Assembly: GCF_001431725.1 (NCBI RefSeq)
Contig: NZ_CP013106.1
Coordinates: 1,550,001-1,614,000 of the forward strand
DNA: 64,000 nt
Direction of reading: 5' to 3'
Source: Halomonas huangheensis
GTDB taxonomy: Bacteria > Pseudomonadota > Gammaproteobacteria > Pseudomonadales > Halomonadaceae
Position 1 is the first letter of the stretch. The number at the start of each line of letters is the position of its first letter. Shown here in pieces: positions 18,297-26,775 of the stretch. Under the pieces are notes generated by a model. That model was not told where the DNA came from. It saw nothing but the letters and a program-made list of their open reading frames with translations, and searched no databases. Both the position numbers and the translations under genes were made by a program.

Positions 18297-18775
18297 TCGA
18301 TAGGCAGGGCGGTGGTGTTCTTGATCTGCTCCATGGCGAAGTTGGAGCTGATATCGCTGAGCCCGTCGACACTGGCGATCAGTCGCTTGTAGAAAGCATC
18401 GTAGGCGGCGATGTCCCGCACCACCACGCGTAGCATGTAGTCCCACTCACCGGACATACGATAGAACTCCACCACTTCCTCGAAACTCATCACCTTGCGG
18501 GCGAAGTCCTCCAGCCAGGCATTGTTGTGGCGCTGAGTCTTCACCTGCACGAACACCGACAGGCCCAGCCCCAGCTTCTCGGGATCGAGCAGAGCGACCC
18601 GCGCACGAATATAGCCTTCATCTGCCAGCCGCTTGAGGCGTTTCCAGCAGGGGGTGGTCGAGAGATTGACGGCCTCGGCCAATTGCTTGACCGACTGCGA
18701 GGCATCCTGCTGCAGCAGTCGCAGTAGCTGGCGGTCATAACGGTCCAGTGATGGCACGATTGTCAATCTCTCCAT
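18290..18775 (-). CDS. Lrp/AsnC-family transcriptional regulator
   Basis: A 161-residue regulator with an N-terminal helix-turn-helix (about residues 10-60, including [16 protein letters not shown] and [12 protein letters not shown]) and a C-terminal RAM/AsnC ligand-binding domain. It converges on the PLP enzyme and diverges from the aldo/keto reductase. The closest functional parallel I can suggest is DecR (YbaO), the cysteine-responsive Lrp-type regulator of cysteine detoxification, because of the neighbouring cysteine enzyme. The effector is not visible from the sequence. The ribosome-binding site is weak. Confidence 0.88.
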   Translation of the reverse strand: MERLTIVPSLDRYDRQLLRLLQQDASQSVKQLAEAVNLSTTPCWKRLKRLADEGYIRARVALLDPEKLGLGLSVFVQVKTQRHNNAWLEDFARKVMSFEEVVEFYRMSGEWDYMLRVVVRDIAAYDAFYKRLIASVDGLSDISSNFAMEQIKNTTALPIDY

Positions 18776-18927
18776 TCGCCGATGTGATGAGAATCAAATT
18801 CTACCTTTGAGCCTGCGAGTGAGTAAATTCTTCTCTATGTGGTCGGCCCGGGAGCGGTGATGGTTCGTGGCATTTGCGATAGGCTTGGATGCCTTGCATG
18901 TTTACTCCCTGTTCGAGGACAACTCCC

Positions 18928-19935
18928 ATGGCGCCTGTTACCCATCTGTTGAATACCTCCAGCGATCCGACGATTGGCCTTGGGTGCATGAATCTCTGCC
19001 ATGCCTATGGCACGCCTCTGACTGACGCCGAAGCACTGCACGCCCTGCGCGAGGCGTTCGAGATGGGCTATCGCCATTTCGACACGGCGACGTTATATGG
19101 CGCGACACTCAATGAAAAGCTGGTGGGTGAAGCGCTGGCGCCGTACCGCAATCAGCTATTCCTCGCCAGTAAATGCGGTATGGCACGTGACCCAGAGCTT
19201 CAGCGCAAGGTGATCGATGGCCGCCCGGAAGTGCTGAGACGCCAGTGTGAGGAAAGCCTGGTACGCCTGAAGACCGATCACCTCGATCTCTATTATCTAC
19301 ATCGTCTCGATTTTCAGATTCCCATCGAGGAGAGCGTCGGTGAACTCGGGCGGCTGGTCGAGGAGGGCAAGATTCGTGGTATCGGGTTGTCCGAGGTATC
19401 AGCGTCAACATTGCGCCGAGCTGCCTCTGAGCATCCGATCACCGCACTTCAGTCCGAGTATTCGTTGTGGACCCGTAATCCTGAGGTGGCCACCCTGGCG
19501 GCCTGTCGTGAGCTGGGCACGGCCTTTGTGGCGTTCAGCCCGGTGGGGCGCGGCTTTCTCGGCGGCAAGCTCAAGGATGTCTCGACGCTGGTCGAGGGCG
19601 ATGTGCGGCTGGGCATGCCGCGCTTCAGTGCCGAGAACTATCCGCGCAATCTGGAGCGCCTGCAGGACGTGCTGGCACTGGCGGAGCAGCTTGACTGCAC
19701 TCCCGCACAGTTGGCGCTGGCCTGGTTGCGCTCTCAGGGCGATGACATTCTGCCGATTCCCGGGACACGCAGCATTGCGCATATGCAGGAGAATCTCGCA
19801 GCGTCGGATATCCTGTTGGCGCCGGAGGTCGTTGCGCGCCTCGATGACATGCTGCGTGATGTCGATGGCGACCGCTACAGCGAAGCGCAGCTCAAGGAAA
19901 TCGATACCGAGTCGGTGCCGGCAGCCGAGCGCTAG
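18928..19935 (+). CDS. Aldo/keto reductase
   Basis: NADPH-dependent carbonyl reductase of 335 residues with a TIM-barrel fold. The catalytic tetrad is visible: Asp and Tyr in FDTATLYG, Lys in ASKCGM and His in YYLHRLD. The C-terminal cofactor-binding part has ILPIPGTRSIAHMQENLAA. It is closest to the AKR13-like YakC/IolS branch; the substrate is unknown. The ATG at 18928 has CGAGGA at 8 bases, so it is preferred over 18889. It diverges from the Lrp-type gene, which may regulate it. Confidence 0.9.
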   Translation: MAPVTHLLNTSSDPTIGLGCMNLCHAYGTPLTDAEALHALREAFEMGYRHFDTATLYGATLNEKLVGEALAPYRNQLFLASKCGMARDPELQRKVIDGRPEVLRRQCEESLVRLKTDHLDLYYLHRLDFQIPIEESVGELGRLVEEGKIRGIGLSEVSASTLRRAASEHPITALQSEYSLWTRNPEVATLAACRELGTAFVAFSPVGRGFLGGKLKDVSTLVEGDVRLGMPRFSAENYPRNLERLQDVLALAEQLDCTPAQLALAWLRSQGDDILPIPGTRSIAHMQENLAASDILLAPEVVARLDDMLRDVDGDRYSEAQLKEIDTESVPAAER

Positions 19936-20029
19936 AGAGAGGCATTCCATCAGTAGAAGTTGCCGCCAGAGAGAATGTCGCCTTCTCGGCGTCAGGAACG
20001 AGTCTCAGCTGGTGTCGGGATGGGTGAGT

Positions 20030-20055
20030 CAGCGCCGAGGTCAGCCTCGGCGCTG
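20030..20055. terminator. Bidirectional hairpin between convergent AKR and M20 genes
   Basis: CAGCGCCGAGG (20030-20040) and CCTCGGCGCTG (20045-20055) are perfectly complementary over 11 bases with a TCAG loop. The hairpin lies between two converging genes. There is no long T tract on either side. Confidence 0.6.
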
Positions 20056-20073
20056 GTGAGATATCGTGAGCTA

Positions 20074-21399
20074 TCAGGAGTCGACTTGATCCGGGTAGCG
20101 CAACGCCATGTTGACGAACAGTTCCGTGCCCGTTTTCAGCGCGGCTTCATCGACGAAGAAGTGTGGTGAGTGGTTCGGTGCGGCATCGGCGACATTTTCA
20201 TCGGGTGGGGTAACACCGAGGTTGATGAACATGCCGGGAACCTCCTGAGCGTAGTAGGAGAAGTCCTCTGCCGCAGTGGTCATCGGCACTTCAACCAGGT
20301 CTTCCTCACCCACCAATTCCCGCGCTACCGGCAGCATGGCATTCACCAACTCTGGATCGTTGACCGTCACCGGGTAGCCTTCATGCAGGTGAGCCTCGGC
20401 GTGTGCGCCATTGGCCTCAGCGGTGGAGGTCGCCATGCGATCAAGGCTGGCAAAGACCTGGTCGCGGATATCCATATCGAAATTGCGCAGGGTTCCCTTG
20501 AGAGTAACGTTCTCGGGAATGATGTTCTCGCGCACACCGCCTTCGAAGATGCCGAAGGTCAGCACCGAGGGCGTGCGGATATCGACCTGACGACTGACGA
20601 TGGATTGGGCGTTGGTGACGATCTGAGAGGCTGTAACGATCGGGTCGACACCATTCCAGGGCGAGGCACCATGTGTCTGGCTGCCGGTCACATCGATCTC
20701 GAAGGTATCGCTGGAGGCCAGCATCGGCCCGGCGCGATAGCCCAGCTGTCCGGTATGCAGAGATGACACTACGTGGATGCCGAACACCGCTTCAGGCGGG
20801 TGTTCGTCGAAGGCGCCTTCGGCCAGCATCTGTTCGGCACCCCAGCTCTCGGCTTCATAGACGCCTTCCTCTGCTGGCTGGAACACGAACAGCACATTGC
20901 CACGCAATTGATCCTTCATTTCCGCGAGGGCATCTGCCGCGCCAAGCAGCATGGCGACGTGGGTATCGTGGCCGCAAGCATGCATGACCGGGACTTGTTT
21001 GCCGTTGTAGGTTGCTGTGGCCTGAGAGGCGAAGGGCAGATCATTCTTTTCTTCCACCGGCAGGGCATCCATATCGGCGCGCAGTGCGATGGTCGGCCCT
21101 GGCTTGCCGCCTTCCAGAAAAGCAACGACACCGGTTTCGGCAACGCCGGTGCGGACTTCCAGTCCCAGCGACTCGAGGTGTTCGGCGATCAGCGCTGCGG
21201 TGCGCGTTTCCTGATTCCCGAGTTCGGGATGCTGGTGAATATCGCGACGCCAGTCGATGACCTGCTGTTCCAGCGCATCGTCGATGGTAAAGGCCGGGGC
21301 GCTGGCCTGGGCGATGCTGCTGGCGATGGGAAGGGTGGTAAGCAGGGTCGCGGTGCTGATCGCGGTGGCAAGTGTTGAAACACTGGCTGAGAGTTTCAT
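20074..21399 (-). CDS. Exported M20-family amidohydrolase
   Basis: A 441-residue zinc hydrolase of the M20 amidohydrolase family (hippurate hydrolase / N-acyl-amino acid deacylase type). An N-terminal signal peptide of about 33 residues predicts periplasmic export. The family motifs are in order: DIHQHPELGNQE, ALRADMDALPVEE, HACGHDTHVAML and FQPAEEGV. Periplasmic members are less common than cytosolic ones. The substrate cannot be told from sequence. The upstream region carries a GntR-type palindrome at 21511. Confidence 0.9.
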   Translation of the reverse strand: MKLSASVSTLATAISTATLLTTLPIASSIAQASAPAFTIDDALEQQVIDWRRDIHQHPELGNQETRTAALIAEHLESLGLEVRTGVAETGVVAFLEGGKPGPTIALRADMDALPVEEKNDLPFASQATATYNGKQVPVMHACGHDTHVAMLLGAADALAEMKDQLRGNVLFVFQPAEEGVYEAESWGAEQMLAEGAFDEHPPEAVFGIHVVSSLHTGQLGYRAGPMLASSDTFEIDVTGSQTHGASPWNGVDPIVTASQIVTNAQSIVSRQVDIRTPSVLTFGIFEGGVRENIIPENVTLKGTLRNFDMDIRDQVFASLDRMATSTAEANGAHAEAHLHEGYPVTVNDPELVNAMLPVARELVGEEDLVEVPMTTAAEDFSYYAQEVPGMFINLGVTPPDENVADAAPNHSPHFFVDEAALKTGTELFVNMALRYPDQVDS

Positions 21400-21510
21400 G
21401 ATGGTTATTGTCCTTGAATGTCTTCCTGATCTGGAAACTTCCTGCTCCCCGGGCCTTGCCGGTGATAGTCCAGAGGCCTGACGAGAAGCCGCAGTCCGTA
21501 TACGCTAGAC

Positions 21511-21520
21511 TTGTATACAA
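21511..21520. promoter_or_regulatory. Candidate GntR/FadR-subfamily operator
   Basis: TTGTATACAA is a perfect 10-base palindrome that fits the T-GT-n3-AC-A pattern of the FadR subfamily of GntR regulators. It lies about 110 bases before the M20 start. A second GTATAC is 15 bases away at 21498. No GntR gene is in the window, so the regulator is not identified. Confidence 0.35.
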
Positions 21521-21626
21521 TGGCGACCACGCTCAAGACTCTGGCGCAATATCAGATAGATAACTGTGTTCTTTGGTTGCGGTACGGTGACATGACGTTT
21601 CCGGGGCCGCGGACAAGCCCGCTATC

Positions 21627-21662
21627 TCTGGTGTTGAGGGCATGTCTGGTGTTGCGGGCATG
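21627..21662. repeat. 18-base tandem duplication
   Basis: Two copies of TCTGGTGTTGAGGGCATG, differing at one base, are directly adjacent in the intergenic region downstream of the MBL gene. Confidence 0.75.
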
Positions 21663-21742
21663 TCACCTATCAGTCCCGCTGGCCAGGGCGACCCGATGGA
21701 CGGGACGGCCGCCAGGCTAGTGAACGTTCTGTCAGTTGGTCG

Positions 21743-22720
21743 TCACTCTCGAATCGGGCCGAACTCCACCGGCAGCCAGCGATAACCATCACCGTCCTCG
21801 ATGACATGGCCGATGCCGGGGAAGGGCATGTGCGCGCCGGCGACCCACCAGGCTTCCTGGGCAGCGGCACCCATAGTGTTCCGACGCGCTTCGGTCGCCT
21901 GTTGCTGGTCACTGTCGAATTCTATTGCCACATCGGGATTGGCGAACTGCACACCGTGGCTATGTACGATATCGCCCCATACCAATAGCTCGTTGTCGCC
22001 GTTATGGAACTGGAAACTGGCGTGTCCCGGAGTGTGTCCAGCGGTGTCCAGCGCATCGATGCCCTCCATTAGCTCATCGCCCGGCTGGAAGGTAGCCATC
22101 TGCTCCGCCTGCTGATAGGGGGCTACCGCATCGCGGGCCATGGCGAAGAAGGGCTGCATGTCCTCGGGAGCTGCTGCTGCCTGCTCCTCGCTCAACCAGT
22201 AATCCGCGTCCGTCTGGCTGACACGTAGCTCGGCGTTGGGGTAGACGACGTTGCCGTCGCTGTCCGTCAGGCCACAGACATGATCCGGATGCAGGTGGGT
22301 CATCAGTACGGTATCGACATCCTCCGGTGTGTACCCGGAAGCCCGCAGGTTGTCGGCTACATGGCCGAGCGTGGGGCCGAAGCACGCCGCGGAACCTGCA
22401 TCGACCAGTACCAGGTGGTCGCCGGTGTGCACCAGGAAAGCATTGACCGCGGTTTGTACTCCGTTCTCGCTATCGATAAACAGGCTGTCGAGGCGTTCGC
22501 GAATCTGCTCGGCATTCATTCCGGACAGCAGCTGGGTATCGAGGTCGACGTAACCATCGTAGAGCGCCGTGACTTCGTGCTGGCCGAGCAGCATACGAAA
22601 CCAGCCGTCTACCTGGTTATGGCGCTGTTCGGGTGGGGCGGCGTGGGCCGTTGATGCCAGTAGGGTACCGATAGTAGCGCCGACCAGAGACCATGACAGT
22701 TTGTGTTGGGATACGATCAT
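21743..22720 (-). CDS. Exported metallo-beta-lactamase-fold hydrolase
   Basis: A 325-residue MBL-fold protein with an N-terminal signal peptide ending near the AHA of ASTAHA (residue 28), so probably periplasmic. The zinc motif is THLHPDH (His142, His144, Asp146, His147) and further ligands are expected in TAGHTPGH. The length and the HxHxDH context suit the lactonase / glyoxalase-II-like branch rather than a true beta-lactamase. The substrate is unknown. The start at 22720 follows from the signal peptide; the frame stays open upstream only because a 15-base repeat reads through. Confidence 0.87.
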   Translation of the reverse strand: MIVSQHKLSWSLVGATIGTLLASTAHAAPPEQRHNQVDGWFRMLLGQHEVTALYDGYVDLDTQLLSGMNAEQIRERLDSLFIDSENGVQTAVNAFLVHTGDHLVLVDAGSAACFGPTLGHVADNLRASGYTPEDVDTVLMTHLHPDHVCGLTDSDGNVVYPNAELRVSQTDADYWLSEEQAAAAPEDMQPFFAMARDAVAPYQQAEQMATFQPGDELMEGIDALDTAGHTPGHASFQFHNGDNELLVWGDIVHSHGVQFANPDVAIEFDSDQQQATEARRNTMGAAAQEAWWVAGAHMPFPGIGHVIEDGDGYRWLPVEFGPIRE

Positions 22721-22737
22721 GACAAGGTTTTCCGTTT

Positions 22738-22797
22738 GCTGGAATCGAGAGTGTAGGAATTGAGAGCGCTGGAACCGAGTGCGCTGGAATCGAGAGT
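22738..22797. repeat. 15-base tandem repeat, four degenerate copies
   Basis: Four adjacent 15-base units: GCTGGAATCGAGAGT, then two variants, then an exact fourth copy. The array begins 18 bases upstream of the minus-strand MBL start codon. On the minus strand the core is CTCTCG-n3-CCAG, shared with the array at 24401-24504. Confidence 0.88.
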
Positions 22798-22892
22798 ACT
22801 GATCGGTATCAGCGTGCGGTTTACGTGTTTGCCTGCGAAGGAATAGCACACCGCGGGCCGTCCTGCCTGGCAGACGGAAGCAGGGAAAGCTG

Positions 22893-22916
22893 CATATACC
22901 GTTCAAAGGGTATGTG
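22893..22916. promoter_or_regulatory. Imperfect inverted repeat upstream of the aldehyde dehydrogenase
   Basis: CATATACC and GGTATGTG (seven of eight complementary) are separated by 8 bases, about 100 bases before the dehydrogenase start. It may be an operator; the regulator is unknown. Confidence 0.25.
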
Positions 22917-23018
22917 TTCTGCAATATCCTCACTGGTATAACTGCTCGATACTTGAACGAGTCCGGCGTAATGTGCGGAGATGACAATAATCCCTTTCCC
23001 CCTTCAAGAGAGGCACGA

Positions 23019-24395
23019 ATGATCAGCTATCAGGTGACCAATCCCGCTACCGGCGAAGTGGAAGCAAGGTATGACACGGCCAGCGATGCTGCGATCAGCG
23101 AGGCACTGGAAAGTGCTCATCAGGCATGGAGAAGCTGGCGGACTGTCGCTGCCGATGAGCGAGCGGCACTGTTGACTCGAGTGGCTGACCTGCACCATCA
23201 ACGTCGCAACGAACTGGCGGATATCATTGTGCGCGAGATGGGCAAGCCCAAGGCCCAGGCACTGGGTGAGCTGTCGATCGTGGTCGATATCTATCGTTAC
23301 TACGCCGACAATGGCCCGGGTTGGTTGGCTCCCGAGTCGATCACTACCGCTGGCGCGACTGCTCAGGTCCGCAAGCAGGGGCTGGGTGTTCTGCTTGGCA
23401 TCATGCCTTGGAACTTCCCTTACTATCAGGTGGCGCGTTTTGCGGCTCCGAACCTGCTCAACGGCAACACCATTCTGCTCAAGCACGCGCCACAGTGTCC
23501 CGAGTCGGCGCTGGCCATCGAGCAGATCTTCCGTGATGCGGGAGCAGATGAAGGGCTCTATACCAACATCTTTGCCAGCAACGAACAGGTCAGCAGCCTG
23601 ATCGAGGACCCGCGTGTGCTGGGTGTGTCGTTGACCGGGTCCGAGCGTGCTGGAGCTGCGGTGGCCGAGCAGGCCGGTCGTCATCTGAAGAAGGTGGTGC
23701 TGGAACTGGGCGGTTCCGATCCTTACCTGGTGCTCGCCGATGCCGATCTCGAGCAGGCGGTGACCCATGCCATCCTGGGGCGCTTTGGTAACTGCGGCCA
23801 GGCCTGTAACGCCGCCAAGCGCATCATTGTCGAAGACAGTGTCTACGACGCCTTCCTGGCGGCCTTCGAGCAAGGTATCGGAACGATCAAGGTTGGCGAC
23901 CCCATGGCCGACGACACCGTGATGGGGCCTATGTCGTCCGAGCAGGCGCTAGTCAATCTCGATGCCCAGGTGCAGGATGCCATCTCCCAGGGAGCGCGTC
24001 TGGTCACCGGCGGTAAGCGACTCGAGCGTGCTGGTGCATGGTATGCGCCGACACTGCTGGTCGATGTGACGCCGGATATGCGTGTGTTCCATGAAGAGCT
24101 GTTCGGTCCCGTGGCAGTGGTGTACCGAGCTGCCGACCTTGAACAGGCCATCGCGCTGGCCAACGACAGTCAGTATGGCCTTGGAGCCGTGATTCAAACC
24201 ACTGACCCAGTGCGTGCTCAGGCGCTTGCTGATCGGCTTGACGTGGGGATGGTACATATCAACGAGCCACCCGGAAGCGAAGCGGAATTGCCTTTTGGCG
24301 GCGTCAAACGTTCCGGTTTCGGCCGTGAGCTTGGCAAGGCCGGGATGGATGAGTTCGTCAACCGCCAGATGGTGAAGGTGGCTCAGAAGCGCTGA
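23019..24395 (+). CDS. Succinate-semialdehyde dehydrogenase, Sad/YneI-like
   Basis: A 458-residue NAD(P)-dependent aldehyde dehydrogenase that oxidises an aldehyde to its acid. The catalytic Cys263 is in FGNCGQACNAAKR and the general base Glu229 is in VLELGGSDPYL. The GSD and GQACNAAKR details and the length match the Sad (YneI) branch of succinate-semialdehyde dehydrogenases better than GabD. The ATG at 23019 follows AAGAGAGG. It is divergent from the MBL gene, and an array of 15-base repeats begins 5 bases after its stop. Confidence 0.85.
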   Translation: MISYQVTNPATGEVEARYDTASDAAISEALESAHQAWRSWRTVAADERAALLTRVADLHHQRRNELADIIVREMGKPKAQALGELSIVVDIYRYYADNGPGWLAPESITTAGATAQVRKQGLGVLLGIMPWNFPYYQVARFAAPNLLNGNTILLKHAPQCPESALAIEQIFRDAGADEGLYTNIFASNEQVSSLIEDPRVLGVSLTGSERAGAAVAEQAGRHLKKVVLELGGSDPYLVLADADLEQAVTHAILGRFGNCGQACNAAKRIIVEDSVYDAFLAAFEQGIGTIKVGDPMADDTVMGPMSSEQALVNLDAQVQDAISQGARLVTGGKRLERAGAWYAPTLLVDVTPDMRVFHEELFGPVAVVYRAADLEQAIALANDSQYGLGAVIQTTDPVRAQALADRLDVGMVHINEPPGSEAELPFGGVKRSGFGRELGKAGMDEFVNRQMVKVAQKR

Positions 24396-24400
24396 TGCGC

Positions 24401-24504
24401 GGTTTCTCATAACCTGGTTTTACGGAGCTTGGTTTCTCGGAGCCAGGTTTCTCGGAGCCAGGTTTCCTGGACTTGGTTTTTCGGAACTCGGTTGCCTGGA
24501 ACCC
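24401..24504. repeat. 15-base tandem repeat, seven degenerate copies
   Basis: Consensus GGTTTCTCGGAGCCA. Units begin at 24401, 24416, 24431, 24446, 24461 (14 bases), 24475 and 24490; two adjacent copies are identical. The array starts 5 bases after the dehydrogenase stop. Traces of related sequence continue towards 24610. Confidence 0.9.
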
Positions 24505-24669
24505 TGCATCGTACTGACAGCAGCCTCGGTGATTGTCTCGCCGGGGCTGTTTGTTTTTCAGAACCTGGCTTTTCTGAGTCCGCTTTGCGGAGTCTTCCGC
24601 TTCTCGGGCATGATTGGCGTTGATCGCGCTATGCTGGGTGAGCGGTCCCACTCTCAACAGGAGATATCG

Positions 24670-25413
24670 ATGAACGCCAAACACCTGCTTGACCAGATCA
24701 TGAAACAGGCTTCGGGCTCCAGCAGCAGCGGCAGTCGGAGTAGTGGTGGTGGTCTCGATGTAAAGGGCCTGATCAACAGTGTTTCGTCGCAGCTATCCGG
24801 TGGCAACCAGAGCGGACGCTCCTCATCGTCTTCGTCATCCGGTGGTTTCGACGTCAAGAGTCTGCTGGGTGGCGGTGCACTGGGAATGCTGATGGGTTCG
24901 AGCCGGGGACGCAGCATGGGCGGCAAGGCGGCCAAATACGCCGCTATCGCCGGTGTCGGCATGATGGCCTGGAAGGCCTGGCAGAAGCATCAGGGTGGTG
25001 CGTCTCCTGCGGACGCACCGGCGAGCGAGGGTCGTCCACTGGAGGAGCTTCAGGGGCAGGAACAGGAGCAACGTAGTCTGGAAGTGCTGCAGGCGGTGAT
25101 CATGGCGGCGCGTGCCGATGGGCATATCGATGCTGATGAGCGTGCCCTGATCGTCGAGCAGATGCAGCAACTGGGGGCGGATGATGAGATGCACGCCTGG
25201 GTGCAACAGCAGCTCGAAGCACCGCTGGATGCCCAGGCGTTGGCGCGCCAGGCGGACTCTCCCCAGGCAGCACGCGAGATCTACCTCGCCAGCGCGGCAG
25301 TGATCGATGAGCAGAACGCCATGGAGCGTGCCTGGCTGGATGAGTTGGCGTCGGCGCTGGGTCTGGAGGAAGGTGTGTGTCGCGAGCTTGAACGACAACT
25401 GCCCTCTGCCTGA
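24670..25413 (+). CDS. DUF533 / TerB-fold protein (YebE-like)
   Basis: A 247-residue protein with a Ser/Gly-rich N-terminal half (about residues 15-60), a small hydrophobic Gly-rich segment (around 75-105) and a C-terminal TerB-like helical domain (about 135-245). DUF533 proteins such as YebE are probably inner-membrane associated; no biochemical role is known to me. The ATG at 24670 follows CAGGAGA; the frame open from 24529 is repeat-derived. It converges on the unknown membrane gene at 25537. Confidence 0.82.
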   Translation: MNAKHLLDQIMKQASGSSSSGSRSSGGGLDVKGLINSVSSQLSGGNQSGRSSSSSSSGGFDVKSLLGGGALGMLMGSSRGRSMGGKAAKYAAIAGVGMMAWKAWQKHQGGASPADAPASEGRPLEELQGQEQEQRSLEVLQAVIMAARADGHIDADERALIVEQMQQLGADDEMHAWVQQQLEAPLDAQALARQADSPQAAREIYLASAAVIDEQNAMERAWLDELASALGLEEGVCRELERQLPSA

Positions 25414-25465
25414 TTCTACCAACTGTCTGGCGCTACCAACTGCCGGAGACTATTGGCTGCGAGGC

Positions 25466-25497
25466 CCGCCTCACGGAGAGCTGATTCCGTGGGGCGG
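25466..25497. terminator. Bidirectional hairpin between convergent genes
   Basis: CCGCCTCACGGA (25466-25477) pairs with TCCGTGGGGCGG (25486-25497), 11 of 12 positions plus a G-U wobble, with an 8-base loop. It sits midway between the DUF533 gene and the converging membrane gene. Confidence 0.6.
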
Positions 25498-25536
25498 TTG
25501 TGTCACCGATGTAGGTATATCGCCAGTAACCAATGC

Positions 25537-26775
25537 TCAGTGGCTCGGAGGTGGAAGTCGATCGGGTCGCTGAATGATCGGTGGGCGAATGCCATAGATT
25601 GCCCGGAACAGTTTCAGTCCCAACCACAGTAGTATCAGCGGCGCGACCAGAGTTCGCATCACGAATAGCGCCATTAGATTGAGGATGGCGCGAGTCCCCG
25701 ATTCCACTCGTGCCTGAATGGCCTCGACACTGAAGCTCTCGGTCAGTCCCGCCAGGCGTCGGCTCAAGCTGTCGGCCAGGCTTTCCTCTTCACCGGCCAG
25801 GCGGCGCCGGATCTGCTCGCGACGTGCGTCGGTCCGGGAAAGCTCCTGCAGAAGTTGCTCGCGTTGTTCGACCTGCCCCTCAAGGCTGGCGCGCTGGTCG
25901 GCGAGGATGCCTTCGAGACGTTCCAGTTCGGGATTCTCGTGGAAAGGGTTGAGGATCTCGGCGAGGCTCATGCGTGCCTTGATAATGGCCGCGCGGCCGC
26001 GCGTCTGATCCATGCTGCTTTCAGCCTGAGCGACGTGACGATTGGCTTCCACCAGCCGTGTGTGTAGCTCGTTGCGGCGTGTCTGCAACTCGTCGCGCTC
26101 CGTTTCCAGGCTCTCGCGTTCTGCTGTATCAAGGTGATCGTTGCTGGTGCCGGCATTGGTCGCCTGCACATCGCTGGCGAGCACCCGGACTTCGGTCATG
26201 TTCTGTTCGGTCGGTTCATCGAGGAATGCCTGATCGATCATGATGTTGACCAGTAGTGCGAGCAGCACCAGGAAGCGTACCAGTGCTACCGAGGCAAATA
26301 GCTTCCATGCACGGGAGGCGGCATCGGGACGCCACCATAGACAAACCAGGAATATTGCTGCGCTCAGCGTCAATGCCAGTTTGAAGACCAGGCTGGAGGA
26401 GATTTCCAGCAGCAGTGTCTGGCCAATCAGTGACCCGATCGCCAGCTTCATGATGCTCGAGTAATCCTCAACCAGGTCGTTGAAGGGGTCGAGGGCCTCG
26501 AAGGGGTGGGTCGTGACACCAACACCCACCTCGGTCGATTGCAGCACCGAGATTCCCGCGTTCAAACCGCGCGCAGCGGCAAAGGCGACCAGGGCTTGAG
26601 TGGTCGCACTCTCCACCTGCCGTTGGGTGGCGCGATCGAGTACTGACAGCCAGCACAGGGTGACCAGGGCGGCAATCAGCAGGGTGAGCCACACCTGCAT
26701 GCGGCGGTGTGGTGTCCTGCCCGACGGTGCGGGTGGCGAATATGGAGTAGGCTCTTGATTGGGGTCGTATTGCAT
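25537..26775 (-). CDS. Unknown inner-membrane protein with central coiled coil
   Basis: I do not recognise this 412-residue protein. After a proline-rich N terminus it has a first membrane segment (LTLLIAALVTLCWLSVL), then further hydrophobic segments around residues 115-190. A long charged helical region rich in Glu/Arg (about 220-345) is probably a coiled coil, and there is a final hydrophobic segment near the C terminus. The ATG at 26775 is chosen; a GTG at 26799 would add eight residues and has no ribosome-binding site. It has no operon partners and lies between the DUF533 gene and dnaX. Confidence 0.7.
   Translation of the reverse strand: MQYDPNQEPTPYSPPAPSGRTPHRRMQVWLTLLIAALVTLCWLSVLDRATQRQVESATTQALVAFAAARGLNAGISVLQSTEVGVGVTTHPFEALDPFNDLVEDYSSIMKLAIGSLIGQTLLLEISSSLVFKLALTLSAAIFLVCLWWRPDAASRAWKLFASVALVRFLVLLALLVNIMIDQAFLDEPTEQNMTEVRVLASDVQATNAGTSNDHLDTAERESLETERDELQTRRNELHTRLVEANRHVAQAESSMDQTRGRAAIIKARMSLAEILNPFHENPELERLEGILADQRASLEGQVEQREQLLQELSRTDARREQIRRRLAGEEESLADSLSRRLAGLTESFSVEAIQARVESGTRAILNLMALFVMRTLVAPLILLWLGLKLFRAIYGIRPPIIQRPDRLPPPSH

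Larger units (their letters stand above)
21400..21742. promoter_or_regulatory. 343-base intergenic region upstream of the M20 gene
   Basis: It lies between two minus-strand genes. It contains two GTATAC boxes (21498 and 21513) and, further right, a direct duplication of an 18-base unit at 21627-21662. I see no convincing gene in it. Confidence 0.4.
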
